Assembly (NCBI GenBank): GCA_946409855.1
Contig: CAMJXZ010000040.1
Span: 1-15,008, forward strand
Direction: 5' to 3'
From: an uncultured Clostridia bacterium
GTDB lineage: Bacteria; Bacillota; Clostridia; Christensenellales; Aristaeellaceae
DNA length: 15,008 nt
In this document: positions 1 to 7,008 of the stretch, piece by piece
Position numbering within the stretch: position 1 is the stretch's first letter
How the letters are laid out: each line of letters begins with the position of its first letter
Translations under genes and position numbers: made by a program
The notes under the pieces: model-generated
Seen by the model: the letters and a program-made list of their open reading frames with translations, nothing else
Databases searched by the model: none
Told to the model about the DNA's origin: nothing

Positions 1-21
1 CCGGACGGAACGTGCCGGTGT

Positions 22-52
22 CAGAAATTCCTGATTTTTCCCTCAATTTCTG
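22..52. repeat. 8-bp inverted repeat next to the rpmE promoter
   Basis: CAGAAATT (22-29) and AATTTCTG (45-52) are perfect inverted copies separated by 15 bases. The right arm ends one base before the -35 box at 54-59. The position would suit an operator, or it may be the remains of the upstream gene's terminator. It does not match a Zur box that I know, although L31 genes are sometimes zinc-controlled. The call is weak because 8-bp repeats in AT-rich DNA can arise by chance. Confidence 0.3.
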
Positions 53-53
53 C

Positions 54-82
54 TTGCAAAAGCGGCGGCGTCATGTTATAAT
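54..82 (+). promoter_or_regulatory. Sigma-A promoter of rpmE operon (extended -10)
   Basis: The -35 box is TTGCAA (54-59) and the -10 box is a perfect TATAAT (77-82), with a 17-base spacer. A TG at 74-75 gives the extended -10 form TGNTATAAT. Transcription should start near 89-90. This is the only strong promoter seen ahead of the rpmE-to-sua5 group. Confidence 0.85.
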
Positions 83-89
83 CTTTTTT

Positions 90-121
90 GCGGCTCATAG
101 AGCGCCAGTTTATGAATCCGC
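90..121 (+). promoter_or_regulatory. Stem-loop at the 5' end of the rpmE leader
   Basis: GCGG (90-93) pairs with CCGC (118-121) and TCATA (95-99) pairs with TATGA (111-115), with a small bulge between them and an 11-base loop. It would sit at the very 5' end of the predicted transcript. It could stabilise the mRNA or take part in feedback control by a ribosomal protein; both roles are inferred. Confidence 0.4.
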
Positions 122-154
122 GACAGCCTTCGATACGAAAGAGGTGAAAATGGC

Positions 155-352
155 ATGAAAGAGAAGATCCACCCCAAGTACAACAAATGCATCGTTCGCT
201 GCGTTTGCGGCGCGACGTTCGAGACCGGCTCCACCAAACCGGAACTGCGTGTCGAAATTTGCGCTCAGTGTCACCCGTTCTACACCGGCAAGCAGAAGCT
301 GGTGGACAGCGGCGGACGTGTCGATCGTTTCAAGAAGCGTTTCGGCATTTGA
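155..352 (+). CDS. rpmE: 50S ribosomal protein L31 (zinc-binding type)
   Basis: This is a 65-residue protein of normal length for bacterial L31, part of the large ribosomal subunit near the central protuberance and the intersubunit bridge. The four zinc ligands of the C+ form are visible as C16-x-C18 and C36-x-x-C39. The conserved segments RVEICAQCHPFYTGKQK and GGRVDRFKKRFG are present. The start at 155 is chosen because GAGGTG (141-146) lies 8 bases upstream. Another ATG at 150 is too close to it and reads only Met-Ala-stop. The gene follows a strong promoter directly and a terminator comes just after it, so it is probably made in excess over the downstream genes. C+ L31 proteins often have a zinc-free paralogue induced on zinc starvation; none is in this window. 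Confidence 0.97.
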   Translation: MKEKIHPKYNKCIVRCVCGATFETGSTKPELRVEICAQCHPFYTGKQKLVDSGGRVDRFKKRFGI

Positions 353-359
353 CCGACAG

Positions 360-397
360 AAAAGAAGCCGGCTTGGATCAGGTCGCGCTTCTTTTTT
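360..397 (+). terminator. Intrinsic terminator after rpmE (probably partial)
   Basis: AAAAGAAGC (360-368) pairs perfectly with GCTTCTTTT (387-395), and the T-run continues to 397. The 18-base loop and A/T-rich lower stem suggest partial termination. Read-through would feed the DUF1385-prmC-prfA-sua5 genes, for which I see no convincing separate promoter. Confidence 0.7.
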
Positions 398-456
398 ACA
401 TTCCGGCAGAATATGTCAAAACGATGGCGGCCTAAAGATTTTTCTTCTGCCGCCTG

Positions 457-499
457 AAAGGAGGATGCACAGCGGGATCACCGCTGTCAAACCAGTATG
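457..499 (+). promoter_or_regulatory. Distant SD and hairpin ahead of the DUF1385 start
   Basis: The only good Shine-Dalgarno, AAAGGAGG (457-464), lies 32 bases before the ATG at 497, much too far in linear distance. Between them ACAGCGG (469-475) pairs with CCGCTGT (481-487) around a 5-base loop. Folding this hairpin brings the SD to about 13 unpaired bases from the ATG. No alternative in-frame ATG, GTG or TTG lies between the SD and 497. Confidence 0.55.
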
Positions 500-1531
500 A
501 GTGTACAGAACGAACAGAAAAACACCCTTCAAAGGCCGGTCGATATCGGCGGCCAGGCAGTCCTGGAGGGCGTCATGATGAAAGGGCCCCAGGCCGTCGC
601 CATCGCCGTGCGCCGGCCCAACGGGGACATCGTCGTCAAGCGGGACACCTATGAGCCCCTGAGCAAAAAGCATCCGTGGATGGGCAAGCCCTTCATCCGC
701 GGGGCGGTCAGCTTTTTTTCCATGCTGGGCCAGGGCATGAAGGTGCTGGACGCCAGCTCCCAGATGCTGGGCGCGGCCGAGGAGGAACCTTCCAAGTTTG
801 AGCTCTGGCTTTCCAGAGTGCTGGGCAAGGGCGTGGACAAGGTGGTCATGGGGGTCGCCATCGTGCTGGCGGTGGCCATGTCCCTGGGGCTTTTCGTGCT
901 GCTGCCCAACCTGCCCACCCGCTGGCTCACGGAGGCCGGCTGGTCGCCCCTGGCGGTGAACCTGCTGTCCGGCCTGATCCGGACGCTGCTTTTGATCACC
1001 TACATCTGGGCGGTCGGCAAGGTGCCGGATATGAAGCGGACCTTCCAGTACCACGGCTCGGAGCACAAGACGGTCTACTGCCATGAGCACGGCCTGCCCC
1101 TGACGCCGGAAAACGCCCAGAAGTTTTCCCGCCTGCACCCCCGGTGCGGCACCAGCTTCCTGCTGATCACCTTCATCCTGTCGATCCTTCTGTATACCAC
1201 GATTGACTACATCGTCCTGGCGCTGACCGGGTATAATCTGTCTTCCAATTACCTGATCAAGGTTCTGAGCCGCCTGGTGCTCCTGCCCCTGGTGACCGGG
1301 GTCAGCTATGAGGTGCTCAAGGGACTGGCCCATTCGGAGAGCGGCGTCTGCCGCACCCTGCGCTGGCCCGGCCTGCAGCTGCAGCGCCTGACCACCCGGG
1401 AGCCGGCGGACGATATGTGCGAGGTCGCCATCACCGCCATGGACGCCGCCCTGAACGGCCTGCCCGAAGGGGAAAAGACGCCGGAAGGCTGGGTGATCCT
1501 GCACGAATTCCGGGTGCCGGAGCACGCATGA
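497..1531 (+). CDS. DUF1385 integral membrane protein (YqhQ-like)
   Basis: This 344-residue membrane protein belongs to the DUF1385 family (Bacillus YqhQ is a member), whose biochemical role is not known to me. Family signatures are visible: IGGQAVLEGVMM at 17-28, FQYHGSEHKTV around 183-193 and HPRCGTSF at 214-221. Hydrophobic segments fall at about 116-138, 152-173, 220-245 and 253-272. The conserved His/Glu/Cys motifs lie in the loop between the second and third, which could form a metal or active site (inference). The length is normal for the family. Its stop overlaps the prmC start as ATGA, which implies translational coupling. The position between rpmE and prmC-prfA recurs in Clostridia, so a link to translation or ribosome-membrane biology is plausible but unproven. 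The SD is oddly placed (see the separate entry). Confidence 0.92.
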   Translation: MSVQNEQKNTLQRPVDIGGQAVLEGVMMKGPQAVAIAVRRPNGDIVVKRDTYEPLSKKHPWMGKPFIRGAVSFFSMLGQGMKVLDASSQMLGAAEEEPSKFELWLSRVLGKGVDKVVMGVAIVLAVAMSLGLFVLLPNLPTRWLTEAGWSPLAVNLLSGLIRTLLLITYIWAVGKVPDMKRTFQYHGSEHKTVYCHEHGLPLTPENAQKFSRLHPRCGTSFLLITFILSILLYTTIDYIVLALTGYNLSSNYLIKVLSRLVLLPLVTGVSYEVLKGLAHSESGVCRTLRWPGLQLQRLTTREPADDMCEVAITAMDAALNGLPEGEKTPEGWVILHEFRVPEHA

Positions 1532-2376
1532 CCGTACGGGAAGCGCTGCGTTACGCGGAAGAAACACTGCGTTCCGCCGGGGTGCCCGATGCCCGGCTGG
1601 ACGCCGAATACCTGCTGGCCGGGGTGCTGGACGCGCCCCGGCTGCTGGTCGTTGCCAGCGGGGAAACGCCCCTGACGTCGCAGCGGACGGAGCAGTTTTT
1701 TGACCTGGTCGCCCGCCGCGCCGGGCGGGAGCCGCTGCAGTATATCCTGGGCAGCCAGCCCTTTATGGGCTGTTCTTTTTGTGTGGACGAAAGGGTGCTG
1801 ATCCCCCGGCAGGACACGGAGGTGCTTTGCGAGCAGGCGCTGCTCTGCGCCCCGGAACAGGGCGCCGTGCTGGACCTGTGCACCGGCTCGGGCGCCCTGG
1901 CGGTGGTAATCAAAAAAGCGCTGCCTGACCTCCGTGTCTATGGGTCGGACATCAGCGCCGGCGCTTTGTGCCTTGCCCGGCGGAACGCCGCCGAAAACGG
2001 CGTATCGGTCGAATTCCGGGAGGGAGACCTGTTTGCGCCCTTTGCGGGGATGCGTTTTTCCATGATCGTGTCCAACCCGCCCTATATCCCGACGGGGGAC
2101 CTTTCCTCCCTGCAGGAGGAGGTAAAGCGCGAGCCGTCCCTGGCGCTGGACGGCGGCGCGGACGGCCTGTCCTTCTACCGGCGGATCGCTTCGCAGGCGC
2201 CCGGATACCTGGAACGGGACGGTGTTCTCCTCCTGGAGATCGGCTGCGACCAGGCGGAAGCCGTCGGCGGATTGCTGACGGCCGCGGGCTTTTCCGCGCC
2301 CCGGGTGGTGCGGGATCTGGCCGGTCGGGACCGCGTGGTGACCGCCCGCCTGTCCGGGGAGGAAGGCCATGTTTGA
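1528..2376 (+). CDS. prmC: Peptide chain release factor N5-glutamine methyltransferase
   Basis: This 282-residue protein uses S-adenosylmethionine to methylate the glutamine of the GGQ motif in release factors, raising their peptide-release activity. An N-terminal helical substrate-binding domain (about 1-75) precedes a Rossmann methyltransferase domain. Visible motifs are PRQDTE near 93-98, the SAM loop DLCTGSGAL around 116-123 and the catalytic NPPY at 183-186, inside SNPPYIP. The frame is open further upstream to 1417, but the ATG at 1528 gives the usual family N-terminus and forms an ATGA overlap with the DUF1385 stop. The gene overlaps prfA by 8 bases, so enzyme and substrate are co-translated. 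PrmC also acts on RF2, which is not in this window. Confidence 0.96.
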   Translation: MTVREALRYAEETLRSAGVPDARLDAEYLLAGVLDAPRLLVVASGETPLTSQRTEQFFDLVARRAGREPLQYILGSQPFMGCSFCVDERVLIPRQDTEVLCEQALLCAPEQGAVLDLCTGSGALAVVIKKALPDLRVYGSDISAGALCLARRNAAENGVSVEFREGDLFAPFAGMRFSMIVSNPPYIPTGDLSSLQEEVKREPSLALDGGADGLSFYRRIASQAPGYLERDGVLLLEIGCDQAEAVGGLLTAAGFSAPRVVRDLAGRDRVVTARLSGEEGHV

Positions 2377-3433
2377 AAAGCATTTTGAGGCGCTGTGCGC
2401 CCGGCATGAAGAGCTCCTTCTGGCCTCCCACCAGAACGAAGTGATCCTGGACCCGCCCCGTTACCGGCAGGTGCTGCGGGAGCTCAGCCGGCTGGAGCCC
2501 GCCGTCAGGGACTGGGCGGCGTACAGAAAGATTCTGTCCGACATCGCGGGGGCGGAGGAGCTCCGCCAGGACCCGGACCTGAAGGAGGAAGCGGCGGCGG
2601 AGCTTGCCCGGCTGGAAGCGGGGAAAGCCGCGCTGGAACAGACCCTCCGGCTGTACCTGATCCCCCGGGACGAGGACGACGACCGCAGCGTGATCATCGA
2701 GATCCGCCCGGGCGCGGGCGGGGAAGAGGCCGCCCTGTTTGCCGGGGTGCTGACCCGGATGTATTACCGCTACGCGGAGCGCCACGGCTTTAAGACGGAG
2801 GACATCAGCGTCAGCCGCACGGAGCTGGGGGGCGTTAAGGAAGCGGTCTTCTCCCTGGTGGGGCTGGGCGCCTTCGCCCGGATGAAGTATGAAAGCGGCG
2901 TGCACCGCATCCAGCGGGTCCCGGTCACGGAAACGGCCGGGCGGATCCACACCAGCACCGCGACCGTCGCCGTACTGCCCGAGGCGGAGGATGTGGAGGT
3001 CAGCATCCAGCCCGACGAGATCCGGATCGACACCTACCGTGCCTCCGGCCACGGCGGGCAGTACATCAACCGGACGGACTCCGCCGTGCGCATCACCCAT
3101 CTGCCCACCGGTCTGGTCGTCACCTGCCAGGACGAAAAGAGCCAGACCAAGAACAAGGAAAAGGCCATGAAGGTCCTCAAATCCCGGCTGTATCAGCTGT
3201 ACCGCAGCGAAAAGGACGCCGCCTACGCCGAAAAGCGGCACAGCCAGGTGGGCACGGGGGAGCGCAACGAGCGCATCCGCACCTATAATTTTCACGAAAG
3301 CCGGGTGACGGACCACCGCGCCGGGCTGACGCTGTACAAGCTGGACGCAGTCCTGGACGGGGATCTGGACGAGATCATCGACGCCCTGACCGCGCAGGAG
3401 CAGACCGGGAAACTGAAGGAACTGAAGCTGTAA
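2369..3433 (+). CDS. prfA: Peptide chain release factor 1 (RF1)
   Basis: This 354-residue release factor recognises UAA and UAG stop codons and triggers release of the finished protein. The stop-codon reading motif is PVT (185-187), in RVPVTETAGRIHTS, which marks RF1 rather than RF2 (SPF). The catalytic GGQ is at 229-231, in ASGHGGQYINRTDSAVR; Q231 is the residue PrmC methylates. The length is normal for RF1. The ATG at 2369 lies inside the end of prmC, and the SD-like GGAGGAAGG just upstream is within prmC coding sequence. The overlap suggests coupled expression of the factor with its modifying enzyme. Nothing unusual is seen in the catalytic domain. Confidence 0.97.
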   Translation: MFEKHFEALCARHEELLLASHQNEVILDPPRYRQVLRELSRLEPAVRDWAAYRKILSDIAGAEELRQDPDLKEEAAAELARLEAGKAALEQTLRLYLIPRDEDDDRSVIIEIRPGAGGEEAALFAGVLTRMYYRYAERHGFKTEDISVSRTELGGVKEAVFSLVGLGAFARMKYESGVHRIQRVPVTETAGRIHTSTATVAVLPEAEDVEVSIQPDEIRIDTYRASGHGGQYINRTDSAVRITHLPTGLVVTCQDEKSQTKNKEKAMKVLKSRLYQLYRSEKDAAYAEKRHSQVGTGERNERIRTYNFHESRVTDHRAGLTLYKLDAVLDGDLDEIIDALTAQEQTGKLKELKL

Positions 3434-3478
3434 GGATACGGTACGGCCCTGCAGCCCACAGGATAGAAGGTATGAACC

Positions 3479-4540
3479 ATGGAGACTGAAACCAGGGTGC
3501 TTCCCCCCACGGAGGAAGCGCTTGAACTGGCCGCCGCCCTTCTGCGTCAGGGGGAGCTGGTGGCCTTTCCTACGGAAACGGTGTACGGCCTGGGGGCCAA
3601 CGCGCTGGATCCGCAGGCTGTGCTGCGCATTTTTGCCGCCAAGGGCCGGCCGGCGGACAATCCCCTGATCGTGCACATCTGGGACAAGGCGCAGCTGGCG
3701 GACCTGTGCGAGGTATCGGCGGACGCGGAAAAGCTGATGGACGCCTGCTGGCCGGGGCCGCTGACGATCCTGTGCCCCAAAAAAGCTCTGGTGCCCGACG
3801 AGGTGACGGCGGGCCTTCCGTCCGTCGGCATCCGGATGCCGAGCCATCCAGCGGCCCGGGCGATGCTGCGGCGATGCGGCCTGCCCGTCGCGGCGCCCAG
3901 CGCCAACCTCTCCACCCGCCCCAGCCCCACGACGGCTGCCCACGTGTTGGAGGACATGAACGGCCGTATCCCCCTGATCCTGGACGGCGGCCCCTGTGAG
4001 GTGGGGCTGGAATCCACCGTGCTGGACATGACGGGGGACATGCCCGTCGTGCTCCGGCCCGGCGCCGTGACCCCGGAGATGATCCGGGACATCGTCGGCT
4101 CCGTCCGCGTGGCGGACAGCGTGATGCGCCCCCTGCGGGAAGGGGAGGCCGCTCCTTCGCCCGGGATGAAGCACAAGCACTACGCCCCCCGGGGGCATCT
4201 GACGATCCTCAAGGGAAAAAGGGAGGACGTGATCCGGGAGATCATCCGCCGCTACGACGCAAGCGAGAACGCCGTGATCCTCGCCTCCACCGGGAATGTG
4301 CCCGCCTACGGCGGCCGCCGGGTGATGGACATGGGGCCGGACCTTTCAGCCGCCGCCCACAACCTGTTTTCCCTTCTGCGCCGGGCGGACGGCCTGGGCA
4401 TCGCCCGGCTGTACGCGGAGGCCGTTTCGGACGGCGGCGTCGGCCTGGCGGTGATGAACCGCATGGCCCGGGCCGCCGGGTTCGATATCGAGGAAGCGGG
4501 GACGGAGGGCCTGCCTTCCTGCCCGCCCCAAACAGAATAG
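3479..4540 (+). CDS. sua5: L-threonylcarbamoyladenylate synthase (Sua5 type)
   Basis: The enzyme makes threonylcarbamoyl-AMP from threonine, bicarbonate and ATP, the first step of t6A37 modification in tRNAs that read ANN codons. At 353 residues it is the long Sua5 form rather than the short TsaC form. The YrdC domain fills about 10-205, with FPTETVYGLGAN (30-41), KGRPADNPL (55-63) and PSANLSTRPSPT. After the linker SPGMKHKHYAP (about 222-232) comes the C-terminal Sua5 domain. The start at 3479 has AAGG (3467-3470) 8 bases upstream; an ATG at 3472 is out of frame and soon stops. The gene lies 45 bases after prfA and just before a strong terminator, so it ends the translation operon. The same prfA/prmC/ywlC neighbourhood is known from Bacillus. 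Confidence 0.95.
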   Translation: METETRVLPPTEEALELAAALLRQGELVAFPTETVYGLGANALDPQAVLRIFAAKGRPADNPLIVHIWDKAQLADLCEVSADAEKLMDACWPGPLTILCPKKALVPDEVTAGLPSVGIRMPSHPAARAMLRRCGLPVAAPSANLSTRPSPTTAAHVLEDMNGRIPLILDGGPCEVGLESTVLDMTGDMPVVLRPGAVTPEMIRDIVGSVRVADSVMRPLREGEAAPSPGMKHKHYAPRGHLTILKGKREDVIREIIRRYDASENAVILASTGNVPAYGGRRVMDMGPDLSAAAHNLFSLLRRADGLGIARLYAEAVSDGGVGLAVMNRMARAAGFDIEEAGTEGLPSCPPQTE

Positions 4541-4558
4541 CGCCGGGAAGCGCCCGGA

Positions 4559-4594
4559 GCCGCCGCGGATTTTTTGTCCCGCGGCGGCCTTTTT
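4559..4594 (+). terminator. Strong intrinsic terminator after sua5
   Basis: GCCGCCGCGG (4559-4568) pairs perfectly over 10 bp with CCGCGGCGGC (4579-4588) around a 10-base loop. Five T residues follow at 4590-4594. This closes the rpmE-to-sua5 operon. Confidence 0.92.
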
Positions 4595-4646
4595 GGGCTT
4601 TCCGGAAGGTTTTTTCAGAATCCCTCTCCCTTCAGTGATTTTCCCG

Positions 4647-4675
4647 TTGAAATTTTCCGGCCGATCGCATATAAT
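4647..4675 (+). promoter_or_regulatory. Sigma-A promoter of the DUF2461-phosphomutase operon
   Basis: The boxes are TTGAAA (4647-4652) and a perfect TATAAT (4670-4675), with a 17-base spacer. It lies between the sua5 terminator and the TTG start at 4718, giving a leader of about 35 bases. It probably drives the DUF2461 gene, the phosphomutase and perhaps tkt and galM. Confidence 0.88.
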
Positions 4676-4717
4676 AGAACGTAGCAATCCCATAAGGGCA
4701 AAGGGGGAATTGACTGC

Positions 4718-5458
4718 TTGTTTCCCGGGTTTACCGAGGATACGGTCCGCTTTCTGCTGGATATCCGCTTTCATAACAACAGAGCGTTCATGGAAGCTCA
4801 CCGCGATGAATACAAAAAAATCGTGCAGGAGCCTTTTTTTGCATTGATTGACGAGCTTGGCCCCGTCATGCGTCAGATCGACCCGGACATGGAGATCCGG
4901 CCGCAGAAGGCGCTTTCCCGCATTTACCGGGACACCCGCTTCAGCGCCGACAAGTCCTCCTACCGGGATCATCACTGGTTCGCCTTCCGCCGCGCGGGGA
5001 TCGACCGCGCCGGCCAGCCGTTTTTCTGGTTCGAGTTCGGGCCCGACCGGCTGAGCTGGGGCGCCGGCATGTGGGGCGAAAACCGGGAGGCGATGAACGC
5101 CCTCAGGCGCCGGATCGTCAGCGACCCGGAGGGGGTCGCGGAGGTTTTGGCGGGGTGTGAAAAGCACCGGCTGGCCTGGGGCGGGGACCCGATGCGCCGG
5201 CTCAAAATCCCGCCGCAGGTGCCGGAGCCGCTGGCCCCGCTGTACCGGTGCAAAAACCTGTTTTTCGAACACCCCCATCCGCGCTATGAATGGGCCTTTT
5301 CCGGGGACATCGCCGCGCGCGTCGCCAGGGACTACCGGGCCCTCCGGCCCGCCTGGCAGCTGATGCAGGACATGGTCCGGGACGCCGCGGCGGAAGCGCC
5401 GGGCGCGGAGCCCGTCAGGCGTTATACAGATGATACGGAGGATCTATGGACATCATAA
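4718..5458 (+). CDS. DUF2461 family protein (TIGR02453)
   Basis: This 246-residue soluble protein of the DUF2461 family is widespread and of unknown function. It begins with the family's usual opening MFPGFTEDTV, then NNRAFMEAHRDEY (20-32) and the signature RIYRDTRFSADKSSYRDHHW (68-87). The start is a TTG at 4718, supported by that N-terminus and by AAGGGGG (4701-4707) about 10 bases upstream; no in-frame ATG gives a complete N-terminus. The 3' end overlaps the phosphomutase start by 13 bases, so the two are probably coupled. No signal peptide or membrane segment is visible. A TTG start in a gene with such a strong promoter may hold expression down. Confidence 0.88.
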   Translation: MFPGFTEDTVRFLLDIRFHNNRAFMEAHRDEYKKIVQEPFFALIDELGPVMRQIDPDMEIRPQKALSRIYRDTRFSADKSSYRDHHWFAFRRAGIDRAGQPFFWFEFGPDRLSWGAGMWGENREAMNALRRRIVSDPEGVAEVLAGCEKHRLAWGGDPMRRLKIPPQVPEPLAPLYRCKNLFFEHPHPRYEWAFSGDIAARVARDYRALRPAWQLMQDMVRDAAAEAPGAEPVRRYTDDTEDLWTS

Positions 5459-6954
5459 AACTCAAAAGCGGTTCCGACATCCGGGGAACCGCGCTCGGCA
5501 GCGCGCCGGAGCTGACCGGGGAGCTGGCCGCCCGTCTGGCCGCGGGCTTCGCCGCCTGGCGCCGGGATGCGGGCGCGCCGCTGGGCACGGTCGCCATCGG
5601 GCGGGATTCCCGGGTCACCGGGGAAGCGCTTCTGAACGCCGCCGCGGACGGTCTGCGCGCCATGGGCGTCAACGTCCTGGACTTTGGCCTGTGCACCACG
5701 CCGGCCATGTTCATGTGCCTGATCACCGAAGGCTTTTCGCCGGACGCGTCCCTGATGATCACCGCCAGCCACCAGCCGATGGAAAAGAACGGCATCAAAT
5801 TCATCCTGCCCCACGGGGGCGTGAGCTCCGCGGAGCTGGATGAAATCATCCGCCGGGCGGAAACGGCGGAGCTTCCCGAAGAAAAGACCGGGACGCTGAC
5901 CAAAATGGACTTCCTGCCGGCCTACCAGACCTTTCTGCAGGGACGGATCCGGGAAGCCCTGGGGGCGGATATCGCCAAGCCCCTGCTGGGCCTGCACGTG
6001 ATCGTGGACGCCGGCAACGGCGCCGGCGGCTTTTACGCCGGCATGCTGGAGGAGCTGGGCGCCTGGATCGAGGGCAGCCAGTTCCTGGACCCCGACGGCA
6101 CCTTCCCCAACCATATCCCCAACCCCGAAAACCCGGAGGCGATGGCGTCCCTGAGCAGTGCGGTCAAGCAGTACGGCGCGGACCTGGGCGTGATTTTCGA
6201 TACCGACTGCGACCGGGCGGCCATCGTGGACCAGACCGGCCGGCCCATCAACCGCAACCGTCTGATCGCGCTGGTTTCCGCGATCCTGCTGGAAAAGCAG
6301 CCCGGCGCCACCATCGTGACCGATTCCGTCACCTCTTCGGGCCTGGCGCAGTTCATCAGCGAATGGGGCGGCGTCCACTACCGCTTCAAGCGGGGCTACC
6401 GCAACGTCATTGACGAGGCGATCCGCCTGAACGAGGCCGGGGTGGACTGCCCGCTGGCCATCGAAACCAGCGGCCACGCCGCCCTGCGGGAGAACCACTT
6501 CCTGGACGACGGCATGTACCTGGCCACCCTGCTGATCGCGGAGGCCATGCGCCTCAAGCAGGAAGGCAAGGAGCTTTCTTCCCTGATCGCCGACCTGCGG
6601 GAGCCGAAAGAAAGCGTCGAACTGCGCCTGCCGCTGTCCTCCGATGACAACGTCCTGCTGGCGCACCGGATCATCGACCGGGCGATGGACAGCGCGGCCT
6701 TTGCCCGCGGCCTGCGCATCGCGCCGGACAACCGGGAGGGCATTCGCATCAACTTTGACCTGGACGGCGGGCTGGAAAACGGCTGGCTCCTGCTGCGCCT
6801 GTCCGTCCACGACCCGGTGATGCCGCTGAACATCGAAAGCGACGTGCCGGGCGGCGGCGTGCAGATGGCCCGCTGGCTGTACGAGGCCATCAAAGATGAA
6901 CCGGGCGTCGGCCTGACCGCCCTGGAAAAATACATCGGACCATCCGAAAACTGA
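5446..6954 (+). CDS. Phosphoglucomutase/phosphomannomutase family enzyme
   Basis: This 502-residue member of the alpha-D-phosphohexomutase superfamily interconverts 1- and 6-phosphates of glucose or mannose through a phosphoserine. The four functional loops are in order: ITASHQP around Ser108, which carries the phosphate; DTDCDR (252-257), the metal site; a region with RGYRNVIDE near 316-324; and ETSGH (340-344), the sugar-binding loop. Each differs from the common TASHNP, DGDGDR and GEMSGH forms. A similar variant subfamily (TASHLP, DTDVDRSA, ETSGH) is known to me from plants and some bacteria, so this looks like a subfamily rather than a damaged enzyme. GGAGG lies about 5 bases before the ATG at 5446, inside the DUF2461 gene. 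The substrate (glucose or mannose) cannot be fixed from sequence. Confidence 0.9.
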   Translation: MDIIKLKSGSDIRGTALGSAPELTGELAARLAAGFAAWRRDAGAPLGTVAIGRDSRVTGEALLNAAADGLRAMGVNVLDFGLCTTPAMFMCLITEGFSPDASLMITASHQPMEKNGIKFILPHGGVSSAELDEIIRRAETAELPEEKTGTLTKMDFLPAYQTFLQGRIREALGADIAKPLLGLHVIVDAGNGAGGFYAGMLEELGAWIEGSQFLDPDGTFPNHIPNPENPEAMASLSSAVKQYGADLGVIFDTDCDRAAIVDQTGRPINRNRLIALVSAILLEKQPGATIVTDSVTSSGLAQFISEWGGVHYRFKRGYRNVIDEAIRLNEAGVDCPLAIETSGHAALRENHFLDDGMYLATLLIAEAMRLKQEGKELSSLIADLREPKESVELRLPLSSDDNVLLAHRIIDRAMDSAAFARGLRIAPDNREGIRINFDLDGGLENGWLLLRLSVHDPVMPLNIESDVPGGGVQMARWLYEAIKDEPGVGLTALEKYIGPSEN

Positions 6955-6983
6955 ACCCTGTTGTGACTTGCTGCACCCTGTTG
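6955..6983. repeat. Direct repeat ahead of tkt
   Basis: ACCCTGTTG occurs at 6955-6963 and again at 6975-6983, 20 bases apart (about two helical turns), in the short gap before transketolase. No clear promoter accompanies it. It may be a regulator half-site pair or chance. Confidence 0.3.
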
Positions 6984-7008
6984 ATCGTTTAAAGGAGGTA
7001 CTTTTCCC

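Noticed and set aside
395..426. Possible promoter for DUF1385 (TTTACA at 395-400)
   Set aside because: No acceptable -10 box lies 16-18 bases downstream, and the hexamer is part of the rpmE terminator tail.
249..500. Open frame on the + strand from inside rpmE to the DUF1385 start
   Set aside because: It overlaps rpmE and the terminator, has no ribosome site at its start and shows no conserved features. Only its last 11 codons after the ATG at 465 matter, as a possible leader frame.
1417..1527. Upstream extension of prmC
   Set aside because: The frame is open, but the added residues are Arg-rich out-of-frame reading of DUF1385. The ATG at 1528 gives the standard PrmC N-terminus and an ATGA overlap.
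1952..4198. Long minus-strand frame of 748 codons opposite prmC, prfA and sua5
   Set aside because: The + strand encodes three conserved proteins here. The antisense translation is Pro/Arg/Gly-rich without recognisable domains.
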